Counted from the stretch's first letter, positions 1 to 5,225 are shown. The stretch: 5,484 nt of DNA from an uncultured Bacteroidales bacterium (GCA_903929065.1 CAIYTJ010000579.1:1-5484); one strand, 5' to 3'. Program-made: numbers and translations. The notes: generated from the sequence alone by a model not told the origin.

Positions 1-18
1 AGCGCTACCTTCACACGG
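1..18 (+). other. tRNA-Val(CAC)-like anticodon arm; candidate attachment core
   Basis: The first 18 bases read like the end of a tRNA D arm followed by a 5-base anticodon stem strand (CTACC, 5-9), a 7-base loop (TTCACAC, 10-16) with T at position 33 and anticodon CAC (Val), and GG beginning the 3' stem strand. After G18 the match stops: a tRNA would continue GGTAG, but the window has GGACA. A tRNA fragment cut in the anticodon arm next to a tyrosine recombinase gene fits an integration junction, because anticodon loops are a known crossover site for this enzyme class. The window begins inside the match, so the rest of the tRNA cannot be seen. A chance match of this length is possible but seems unlikely. 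Confidence 0.4.
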
Positions 19-38
19 ACATAGTTTATCTACAGTTT

Positions 39-67
39 TTGATAAATGTGTCAAAAATGTGTAAATA
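39..67 (+). promoter_or_regulatory. Weak candidate promoter for the integrase
   Basis: TTGATA (39-44) is a 5-of-6 match to a -35 box. With a 17-bp spacer it is followed by TAAATA (62-67), a poor -10 match. The boxes overlap the tandem 11-bp repeats, so protein bound there would compete with RNA polymerase, a common form of integrase autoregulation. The region is AT-rich and other -10 choices exist (for example TATTAA at 70-75), so the exact promoter is uncertain. Confidence 0.25.
44..65 (+). repeat. Two tandem 11-bp repeats, possible integrase arm-type sites
   Basis: AAATGTGTCAA (44-54) is followed directly by AAATGTGTAAA (55-65), 10 of 11 bases identical, about one helical turn apart. They lie between the tRNA-like sequence and the integrase gene, where tyrosine recombinases often have short directly repeated arm sites bound by their N-terminal domain. 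A 6-bp inverted repeat, TTTATC (25-30) and GATAAA (41-46), lies just upstream. The arm-site role is inferred from position and repetition only. Confidence 0.35.
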
Positions 68-114
68 AGTATTAAAAATACCTTTATGCTGACAGATTAT
101 CTTTAGGAGGTAAA

Positions 115-1467
115 ATGTCAGTATTCAAGCGACCTACTTCAAACGGATTGACTCAAGAATATCATTATCGTTTTATGCAGTCAGGAAAATTATATCATGG
201 TGTTTGTGAAAACTGTTTTAAACAAGATGAAGCTTTAGAATTTGAAAAGAATATAAAACAAACTGCAAAGAATTTGACGGTACAGAAATCAGTCAGGGCA
301 ATAGTTGAGAATTTCAAGCTTGAATTACAAGGCGGTGATAGAATAGCATTGTCAAATGCTTATGAGTTGTCACTAAAGAAACCACGCAAGAAACAACCCT
401 CGGCAGATAGAATTAAGTTTAAGCGTTCATATTGGAGGGATTTTACTGCTTTCCTGACAAGCAATTTCCCGGACGTTCTTAATCTTGCGAATGTTCAAAA
501 AAAACATGCTGAAGAGTATATCCAACAGATAAGAGAAAAAGGCAGATTCAACAAGCAAGTAATATTCAAGAATCACCGCAAAAATGGAAAATCTAGCAAA
601 TACTCAAGAAAAGGGAATCTATCAAACGCCTCGTGCAATGTCATTCAGCAAACTTTATGCGAGGTTTTTGATAAGCTTTCCAAGGATGCCGGATTGATTG
701 AAAACCCATTCAAGAACATTGAGAAGCTTAATAACAATTATGAATCAAGAGAGGCTTTTACTGAATCAGAATTAAAACTCATTCGTAATAACTGGGACAG
801 CTTCACCAAAAGAATATTTATGACAGGTTTATTCACCGCTTTGCGTGAGGGCGATATTTGCACGTTACGAAAGACAGAAATTGATTTTGACAATATGATT
901 ATCAAACGCAAATTACTGAAAACTGGTAAACTCGTAGAAATCCCAATCATGCAACCTTTAGAACAATTTTTAAGAGCTGAATTATTACTCAGCGGTGATA
1001 GTGAATATGTATTCCCGGAGTTAGCGCAAATGTATCTGGAAAATAGCGGAGGCATATCGTACAGGGTTAAGAATTTTCTTGAATCATTAGGCATTAAAAC
1101 CACTAAAAAAGTAGAAGGGCGTGACAGGGTTGTATCTGTTAAAGACGTGCATTCATTACGGCATACTTTTTGTTATCTGGCAGGGGTTAATAATATACCG
1201 CTTGTTATAGTTCAAAGCATAGTCGGACACATGGACAGTAAAATGACCTCACACTATTCCGCACATGCCGACAGACAGGCAAAACACAGCAAAATGCAGT
1301 TGTTCCCTGGCTTTATGAAACAACTCGATTCAGATACTATTGATATAAAGGCAACAGAGCCGGAAAACCTGTCAGAGCGAGTCAGTAAAGCCATAGAACT
1401 GATAAAAGGGATAAGGATTAGCAAAGCCAATAAAGACCAGTTGCTTGCATTACTCGCCACTGGTTAA
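115..1467 (+). CDS. int: Tyrosine recombinase / integrase
   Basis: Predicted site-specific recombinase of 450 residues that would integrate and excise the element by a tyrosine-linked mechanism. The catalytic set is complete: Arg244 (in TALREGD), Lys269 or Lys272 (LLKTGK), His346 and Arg349 (HSLRHTF), His372 (GHMDS) and the nucleophile Tyr381 (SHYSAH). Residues 1-50 resemble an arm-binding domain with short beta strands and the pattern FKQDEALEFEKN. Residues about 95-205 form the core-binding helical domain, with a very basic insert at about 140-170. About 70 residues follow the tyrosine, a longer tail than usual and probably helical. The start is ATG 115, preceded by AGGAGG at 105-110; the 4-base gap is slightly short. 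The gene stands alone with its own terminator. Family assignment is firm; subfamily and target are not. Confidence 0.95.
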   Translation: MSVFKRPTSNGLTQEYHYRFMQSGKLYHGVCENCFKQDEALEFEKNIKQTAKNLTVQKSVRAIVENFKLELQGGDRIALSNAYELSLKKPRKKQPSADRIKFKRSYWRDFTAFLTSNFPDVLNLANVQKKHAEEYIQQIREKGRFNKQVIFKNHRKNGKSSKYSRKGNLSNASCNVIQQTLCEVFDKLSKDAGLIENPFKNIEKLNNNYESREAFTESELKLIRNNWDSFTKRIFMTGLFTALREGDICTLRKTEIDFDNMIIKRKLLKTGKLVEIPIMQPLEQFLRAELLLSGDSEYVFPELAQMYLENSGGISYRVKNFLESLGIKTTKKVEGRDRVVSVKDVHSLRHTFCYLAGVNNIPLVIVQSIVGHMDSKMTSHYSAHADRQAKHSKMQLFPGFMKQLDSDTIDIKATEPENLSERVSKAIELIKGIRISKANKDQLLALLATG

Positions 1468-1491
1468 CGAACATCCCCGTTACCTGTTTAT

Positions 1492-1532
1492 ATACGCCTA
1501 TTAAACACATGGCTTAATAGGCGTATTTTTTT
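1492..1532 (+). terminator. Intrinsic terminator of the integrase gene
   Basis: A perfect 13-bp stem, ATACGCCTATTAA (1492-1504) with TTAATAGGCGTAT (1514-1526), encloses a 9-base loop and runs into seven T residues (1526-1532). It begins 25 bases after the integrase stop codon. It should insulate the integrase transcript from the replication operon downstream. Confidence 0.92.
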
Positions 1533-1808
1533 ATTTTCAAAATCGTCCATTCAAAAATTTTCCGTCCGGCAATGACTAAGTTTCTCTCATAATTCCACGC
1601 CTTTTCAAACATCCGCAATTTCCGAAATATCCCCAAAATTTTAAAGTAAACAAACTGTTCCCCTCTCCGCAGACGCTAACCTAAAAAAACTTAATGGAAA
1701 CGAGTGTGTTTTTTTATGTTTTGTCGGGCATCAAATTGTTTCGTTTGCATTCATGCTTCTCCTGTCATCCAACCCAAGCCAATATTCATTCATTTTCTGA
1801 CCATTTAT
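1533..1808. other. Intergenic region without a convincing gene
   Basis: I see no supported protein gene on either strand. The + strand is pyrimidine-rich, so the minus strand has the purine bias of transcribed strands in low-GC bacteria. The minus strand has two very short frames with ribosome-site-like sequences: a 19-codon frame starting near 1757 (MQTKQFDARQNIKKHTRFH) behind AGGAG, and a 25-codon TTG-initiated frame starting near 1658 behind GAGGGG. Neither has other support. An AT-only pairing, TAAAAAAAC (1682-1690) with GTTTTTTTA (1708-1716), is too weak to call a terminator. A leader, small RNA or peptide read leftward remains possible. Confidence 0.4.
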
Positions 1809-1847
1809 AACTAATCGGTAATTTATCAAGAACTTTCGGTAAATTTT
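1809..1847 (+). promoter_or_regulatory. Direct-repeat operator, two helical turns apart
   Basis: Two imperfect copies of AACTnnTCGGTAATTT occur at 1809-1824 and 1831-1846. The shared core TCGGTAA starts at 1815 and 1836, exactly 21 bp apart, so both copies face the same side of the helix. The second copy covers the -35 position of the promoter whose -10 is at 1861. A weaker related sequence may lie at about 1796-1808. This is the layout expected of an activator or repressor site controlling the replication operon; the binding protein is unknown. Confidence 0.45.
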
Positions 1848-1866
1848 TAAACGAGCTTCGTATAAT
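1838..1866 (+). promoter_or_regulatory. Promoter of the xis-rep operon
   Basis: A perfect -10 box TATAAT lies at 1861-1866. The hexamer at the expected -35 position with a 17-bp spacer is GGTAAA (1838-1843), a poor match to TTGACA. It falls inside the second operator repeat, so the promoter may need an activator. Transcription would start near 1873 and give a leader of roughly 50 bases before the ATG at 1924. No other comparable -10 lies closer to the gene. Confidence 0.6.
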
Positions 1867-1923
1867 AAGACATGCAAGTAGGAGAGGTTTCTATTTTTGC
1901 TGATAAAACGAGGAGGATTGATT

Positions 1924-2130
1924 ATGATTGAGACAGGAAACGGGAAGTATTACACGACCAAAGAGATTCTTGAACGAATACAGGTTTCAGAAACAACGCT
2001 GAAGAAATGGCTGATAAAGGGAAAAATTCACAGAGTTAGGCTTGGAAATAAAAGGTACTTTCACGAATCGGAGATTGACAATTTGTTTGCTGTTGCCGCT
2101 GTCGCGGCAGCGACAGAGGAGAGCCAATGA
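1924..2130 (+). CDS. Excisionase-type small HTH protein (MerR/HTH_17-like)
   Basis: Small DNA-binding protein of 68 residues, likely a recombination directionality factor, a transcription regulator, or both. Residues 9-34 (YYTTKEILERIQVSETTLKKW) form the winged HTH typical of excisionase/HTH_17 proteins. RVRLGNKRYFHESEI (37-51) is the wing, followed by a helix that normally ends the domain. Residues 56-63 (AVAAVAAA) are an unusual Ala/Val run encoded by a GC-rich repeat that also occurs before the primase-helicase gene. The start is ATG 1924 because AGGAGG (1911-1916) lies 7 bases upstream; a TTG at 1897 opens a longer frame but has no such site. The stop codon overlaps the rep start by 4 nt (ATGA), implying coupled translation. 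The excisionase role is inferred from fold, size and the nearby integrase. Confidence 0.82.
   Translation: MIETGNGKYYTTKEILERIQVSETTLKKWLIKGKIHRVRLGNKRYFHESEIDNLFAVAAVAAATEESQ
2094..2116 (+). repeat. GC-rich 23-bp inverted repeat, copy 1
   Basis: This 23-bp sequence (17 G/C) is the exact reverse complement of 3332-3354. It can fold two ways that exclude each other: CTGTCGC (2099-2105) with GCGACAG (2110-2116) around GGCA, or TGCCGC (2094-2099) with GCGGCA (2104-2109) around TGTC. It ends directly at the rep ribosome binding site (AGGAG, about 2117-2121), so in mRNA either fold could affect rep translation. It also encodes the Ala-rich tail of the HTH protein. A few more bases on its left match the second copy if one gap is allowed. 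Function is unknown. Confidence 0.85.
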
Positions 2131-3137
2131 GTAACGATATTATTGAAATTGCCATAGAAAAATATCGGGCAACCAGACCTAATACTTTTATCTGTCCCAA
2201 TGCCGCTTTAGCCGATTTATCCAAGTCAGTCCTTAACGGTTTTGGCGTGTTTAACATTGAGCGAAAAGGGTACAGGGTGAATGAGGTTATTTCTATCTAT
2301 GATGACAAGACAGATTTGCCATATAAATGGCAATCTTACAGCGAACTGGACAAGATAACACATGATGCGGTTGTCTCTCTTTATATGGATGGGAACAGGG
2401 TGCTTTCACTTGATATGCTATGCAGAACCATAACAGGCAAAGACAATGTTTCTACTGACCATAAACAGGCAGTTAAAGAATCGCTCATCAAATTGATGGG
2501 AACCATCATTCAAATCAAAGGCACATATCAGGGCAAGGAATATACCCCATTCACCGGCAATCTAATCTACGCAAAAATAGTCACCGTAAATATTAACGGA
2601 CAGATTATCGAGGATGCGATTGAGATATTAGACAGACCGGTTTTATATAGTTATTCTCAGTCAAGAAATCAAGTTCTGTCCTATCCTGTTTCCTTACTGT
2701 CTGCTGGAGGTAAATCTAGCACAAGGGCAACGATAACTAAACACGTTATGCTGGGGCGAATTGAACGGATAAAAAATTCTAGAGAGCGCATAAAAAATCC
2801 TAAAAACCGCATATCTGATTGTATCACTTATGACGCTATTTATGACGCAGCAAAAGCGAGAACCAAAATAGAAAAACAAAGGGTCAGAAACCTGATTCAT
2901 AAGCAACTGGATGACCTGATTCAACAGGAATATATAATCGGTTATAAAATCAAGTCAGAGAACTACAGTCGCTATCATTCTATACAGATTCTTTGCAAGG
3001 ATACTCCCCTAGAAATGATACCTGACTCCCCTAAAAGTGATACCATACCCCCTAGAAGTGATACTTTAGCACCCACAAAAACAGCACCTAAACAATTAAC
3101 AAATAAGGAGTTACAAGAAATGACAAAAACCCTATAA
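2127..3137 (+). CDS. Winged-helix replication initiator-like protein
   Basis: Predicted initiator of 336 residues that would bind the element's origin and recruit the replisome. Residues 68-130 (YSELDKITHDAVVSLYMDGN, then a helix and IKLMGTIIQI) read as a first winged helix. The segment 145-210 (VNINGQIIEDAI, RPVLYSYSQSRNQ, then a basic helix GRIERIKN) resembles from memory a group of uncharacterised initiator-like proteins of Bacillota mobile elements. Residues 240-290 read as a second winged helix. The tail after 291 is Pro/Ser/Thr-rich and disordered-looking; its DNA carries three iteron-like repeats. The start at 2127 has AGGAG close upstream and overlaps the xis stop. A helicase-primase downstream supports a replication role. 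The Rep function is inferred, since no catalytic motif is expected in this class. Confidence 0.7.
   Translation: MSNDIIEIAIEKYRATRPNTFICPNAALADLSKSVLNGFGVFNIERKGYRVNEVISIYDDKTDLPYKWQSYSELDKITHDAVVSLYMDGNRVLSLDMLCRTITGKDNVSTDHKQAVKESLIKLMGTIIQIKGTYQGKEYTPFTGNLIYAKIVTVNINGQIIEDAIEILDRPVLYSYSQSRNQVLSYPVSLLSAGGKSSTRATITKHVMLGRIERIKNSRERIKNPKNRISDCITYDAIYDAAKARTKIEKQRVRNLIHKQLDDLIQQEYIIGYKIKSENYSRYHSIQILCKDTPLEMIPDSPKSDTIPPRSDTLAPTKTAPKQLTNKELQEMTKTL
3006..3064 (+). repeat. Three iteron-like direct repeats inside the rep 3' end
   Basis: Three 16-bp copies occur: CCCCTAGAAATGATAC (3006-3021), CCCCTAAAAGTGATAC (3028-3043) and CCCCTAGAAGTGATAC (3049-3064). Start-to-start distances are 22 and 21 bp, about two helical turns. 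Copy 1 is read in a different codon frame (PLEMIP) from copies 2 and 3 (SPKSDT and PPRSDT), so the DNA is conserved rather than the peptide. This is the usual form of Rep-binding iterons. A partial inverted match (GTATCACTT) lies at 2821-2829 and may be chance. Confidence 0.75.
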
Positions 3138-3138
3138 G
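3111..3138 (+). promoter_or_regulatory. Weak candidate promoter in the AT-rich origin region
   Basis: TATAAG (3133-3138) matches five of six -10 positions. TTACAA (3111-3116), 16 bp upstream, is a poor -35. It could start a transcript for the primase-helicase gene or a priming RNA across the putative origin. AT-rich DNA often gives such matches by chance. Confidence 0.22.
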
Positions 3139-3157
3139 AATACATAAGTATTATACC

Positions 3158-3185
3158 GGTCATTCCGGCATTAAGCCGGAAGACC
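3158..3185. other. Strong hairpin between rep and primase-helicase
   Basis: GGTC (3158-3161), a bulged A, and TTCCGGC (3163-3169) pair with GCCGGAA (3175-3181) and GACC (3182-3185) around the loop ATTAA. This gives 11 bp with one bulge. No T run follows on either strand, so it is not an ordinary terminator. It may be part of the origin, an mRNA processing or stability element, or a single-strand initiation site. Confidence 0.65.
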
Positions 3186-3232
3186 AAAAAGCAGGAAAAC
3201 GAAAACGAAATACAAACAGCCAACAGCCTACG

Positions 3233-3250
3233 GATAAAAGGAGGATTGAT
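3233..3250 (+). repeat. Second copy of the xis leader/ribosome-site sequence, without a start codon
   Basis: The 18 bases here match 1902-1922, the leader and ribosome site of the HTH gene, except that CGA is missing. Both copies contain GATAAAA followed by GGAGGATTGAT. In the HTH gene an ATG follows at once; here the next bases are AGTAGGCG and no start codon sits at a workable distance. It may be a remnant of a duplicated gene start or a protein or RNA binding site shared by the two leaders. Confidence 0.4.
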
Positions 3251-3304
3251 AGTAGGCGAACAAAGAACAAAGACAGCCGGATAGATGATGGATAGACATT
3301 TCTA

Positions 3305-3333
3305 TTGAATGCTCCCTCTTTTGTTCGTATGCT
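3305..3333 (+). promoter_or_regulatory. Weak candidate promoter for the primase-helicase
   Basis: TTGAAT (3305-3310) and TATGCT (3328-3333) are each 4-of-6 matches to -35 and -10 boxes with an ideal 17-bp spacer. The -10 touches the GC-rich palindrome that starts at 3331, so a protein binding the palindrome would block this promoter. Read-through from the xis promoter is an equally good explanation for expression, because no terminator lies between. Confidence 0.22.
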
Positions 3334-3354
3334 GTCGCTGCCGCGACAGCGGCA
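3332..3354 (-). repeat. GC-rich 23-bp inverted repeat, copy 2
   Basis: This is the exact reverse complement of 2094-2116. Here the structure is stronger. One fold pairs GCTGTCGC (3331-3338) with GCGACAGC (3343-3350), 8 bp around TGCC. The other pairs TGCCGC (3339-3344) with GCGGCA (3349-3354), extended by CTGTC (3332-3336) with GACAG (3355-3359) across a two-base bulge. The folds share bases and exclude each other. The copy ends about 50 bases before the primase-helicase start. No T run follows, so it is not a terminator. In a joint transcript it could pair with copy 1. Confidence 0.85.
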
Positions 3355-3404
3355 GACAGATAGATTAGTGTACCGAAAAATTAATAAATTATGGAGAAAA
3401 AAAC

Positions 3405-5225
3405 ATGTCGAATTTAAACGATGATTTTAAGAGAGTGGATTTGTTGCAGTACGTTGAATTAAATTTCCCATGCAAGACGGTGAAATTAAACGACAAGGAA
3501 ACAAGGGTCAATCCGTGTCCAGCTTGCGGTCACAATGATTGTTGCACCGTATACACGGACACGAATACTTTCAATTGCTTTTCTGGGGCTTGTACTGCCG
3601 CCGGAACAGTATGCGATTTAATGCTTGCAACAGGTCAAGCCTCAAGTGTAAAGGATGCCGCAGACAAGCTTGGTCTGAACGCTGATTATAACGATTCAAA
3701 GGCATCGCCATCGAATAATATTGACAACCCAGAGACAACCTCCGGCAATAAATTAACCGATGCCATAAAGAGGGCTGCCACTAATCATGCAGATAGAATC
3801 GCAAAGCGTGAATCTTACTTTCTTAACCGTGGATTGAAAGCCGATATTATAACAAAGTACGGTCTGAAGATTGACGGCGACAAAGCATTACTGCCGGGTG
3901 GAATTGTCAAGAATATAGACACCGGAGACTACATGAATCCGGCAGGACAAACACCGCCGACACTCAACGCTGAGCATTTACAGTCTACAGGGGTAGTTTA
4001 TGTCGGAGAAGGTGCTTTTGACGCTCTTTCTCTCGAGCAACTAGGACAGAAGGCTATCTCAATTAATAGCGTGTCCAACGTTGCAAAGTTCATTGAGCAA
4101 CTCAAAGAATCTAAGACTACATGTACAATAGTTTCAGCATTCGACAATGATGACGCCGGACAAAAAGCAACGGAGAAACTGAGAGACGGTTGCAAGGCGT
4201 TGAAAATTCCGTTTGACGTATTCAAAGTCCACAAATACAAAGACGTGAATGAATGGCTCGTATCTGATTTAAAAGAGTTTGAAGCTGCTGTTGCTAGATT
4301 TAATGTATCAATTAATGCAATCAATATTAACCGTGCTGATTGCTTTGATACGTTCCTTGCGACAAGAAAAACACCCCGGAGTTATATTAGTACAGGATGG
4401 GGTGAATTAGACCGGGCTTTGGGCGGTGGTTTGGTGGCAGATACTTATTGTATCGGGGGGACTCCCGGCGCAGGAAAATCAGCGTTTGTATTACAAATAT
4501 GTCAGGCTATATCAAAGACAGAGATTCCAGTTTTATATTTCAGTTTGGAGTTGTCAGAGGATGAAATTGACGCAAGGAATACAAGCCGCTTGACCTACAT
4601 GAATGATAGCGCATCCTTTTTATCCGCATTGAAAATAAACATGGGGAATCTCGATGATGACCAGTGGAAGATTTTGGATGGCGTAACGCCGGAATATAAG
4701 GCAACATTCAAGAATTTCCATATTGATACATGCAAGAGAGACCGGACTGTTTCTTACATTGCGGAGACCGCTACAAGGCATAAGACTGTCTCCGGACAAA
4801 GTCCGGCAGTGGTCGTGGATTACTTGCAGATTCTGCAAACATCAAATAACAGGCAAACCGATAAGCAAACCATTGATGACGCTATTACGGAATTAAAGCG
4901 ATTGTCCAATAGTTTGAATATGCCTGTGATTATCATATCATCCCTTAACCGTGCAGGGTACGATAAAGGCGATTCAATGGCAAGTTTTAAAGAATCAGGC
5001 TCCATTGAATACAGCGCAGCCGTGGCTATGAATATCATGCCGTCTAAGAAAGGTAAAGACCAGCTTGAATTAAGACGAAATGGAGAGCCTACGCCATCCA
5101 TTGAAACGGAACTCCAGATTGTAAAGAATCGGCATTACATTACAGGGACGGTAACGTTTGATTTCTTCGGAGCCGGAAACTACTTCAAAGAACAAAGCCT
5201 TCATGACAAGATGCGATGTAAATAA
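3405..5225 (+). CDS. Fused primase-helicase (zinc finger, Toprim, DnaB-like)
   Basis: Replication protein of 606 residues that would unwind DNA and make RNA primers for the element. In order: a CHC2-like zinc finger with Cys38, Cys41, Cys58 and Cys63 (CPAC and CFSGAC); a Toprim domain at about 195-285 with Glu202 (VVYVGEGAFDALSL) and an acidic cluster AFDNDDAG (245-252); then a DnaB-type RecA-fold helicase from about 325. The helicase shows TGWGELDRALGGG, Walker A GGTPGAGKS (351-359), FSLELSEDE with Glu382, Walker B VVVDYLQIL (469-477), ISSLNR (511-516) and SGSIEYSA near 531. The usual Gln of DnaB motif 3 (SQLNR) is Ser here. No DnaB N-terminal domain is present, so it cannot load like host DnaB. 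Start ATG 3405 follows GGAG with an 8-base gap. Such fusions are typical of phages, satellites and plasmids. Confident. Confidence 0.93.
   Translation: MSNLNDDFKRVDLLQYVELNFPCKTVKLNDKETRVNPCPACGHNDCCTVYTDTNTFNCFSGACTAAGTVCDLMLATGQASSVKDAADKLGLNADYNDSKASPSNNIDNPETTSGNKLTDAIKRAATNHADRIAKRESYFLNRGLKADIITKYGLKIDGDKALLPGGIVKNIDTGDYMNPAGQTPPTLNAEHLQSTGVVYVGEGAFDALSLEQLGQKAISINSVSNVAKFIEQLKESKTTCTIVSAFDNDDAGQKATEKLRDGCKALKIPFDVFKVHKYKDVNEWLVSDLKEFEAAVARFNVSINAININRADCFDTFLATRKTPRSYISTGWGELDRALGGGLVADTYCIGGTPGAGKSAFVLQICQAISKTEIPVLYFSLELSEDEIDARNTSRLTYMNDSASFLSALKINMGNLDDDQWKILDGVTPEYKATFKNFHIDTCKRDRTVSYIAETATRHKTVSGQSPAVVVDYLQILQTSNNRQTDKQTIDDAITELKRLSNSLNMPVIIISSLNRAGYDKGDSMASFKESGSIEYSAAVAMNIMPSKKGKDQLELRRNGEPTPSIETELQIVKNRHYITGTVTFDFFGAGNYFKEQSLHDKMRCK

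Larger units (their letters stand above)
3006..3185 (+). other. Candidate replication origin
   Basis: Three elements typical of an iteron origin lie in a row: the directly repeated 16-bp sites (3006-3064), an AT-rich stretch with long A runs (about 3065-3157) that could melt, and a strong hairpin (3158-3185). It lies next to the putative initiator gene and upstream of the primase-helicase gene. No perfect DnaA box was found inside it. The role is inferred from arrangement only. Confidence 0.45.
3107..3295 (+). other. Stop-free shifted frame after rep (possible frameshifted extension or broken small gene)
   Basis: In the -1 frame relative to rep, 62 codons are open from 3107 to the TAG at 3293-3295. 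The reading is strongly basic and hydrophilic, including IRIHKYYTGHSGIKPEDQKA then GKRKRNTNSQQPTDKRRID. The frame has no usual start codon. In the rep frame, ATG 3120 has a good ribosome site (AAGGAG, 3105-3110, 9-base gap) but stops after five codons (MTKTL). One extra A in the run of five As at 3124-3128 would join that ATG, and the rep frame, to the open frame. It could be a broken small gene, a rep tail reached by slippage on the A run, a sequencing indel, or chance. Confidence 0.25.

Noticed and set aside
26..34. DnaA-box-like TTATCTACA
   Set aside because: One mismatch from TTATCCACA, single copy, and next to the integrase rather than the putative origin.
1682..1716. Stem of TAAAAAAAC with GTTTTTTTA
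   Set aside because: Nearly all A-T pairs with a 17-base loop; too weak and asymmetric to support a terminator call.
1682..1830. Plus-strand short frame starting at ATG 1717 (about 32 codons)
   Set aside because: Preceded by a T run with no ribosome site; composition looks random.
1897..1923. Longer TTG start for the HTH gene
   Set aside because: AGGAGG at 1911-1916 lies inside the extension and is correctly spaced for ATG 1924; the TTG at 1897 has no comparable site.
3196..3228. Short direct repeats (AAAACG twice, ACAGCC twice)
   Set aside because: Too short and simple to separate from chance in this AT-rich stretch.
3329..3424. 31-codon frame starting at ATG 3329 across the GC-rich repeat into the primase-helicase start
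   Set aside because: No ribosome binding site and no recognisable product.
4794..4808. Hairpin CCGGAC-AAA-GTCCGG inside the primase-helicase gene
   Set aside because: Short and within conserved coding sequence before Walker B; no T run or other regulatory context.
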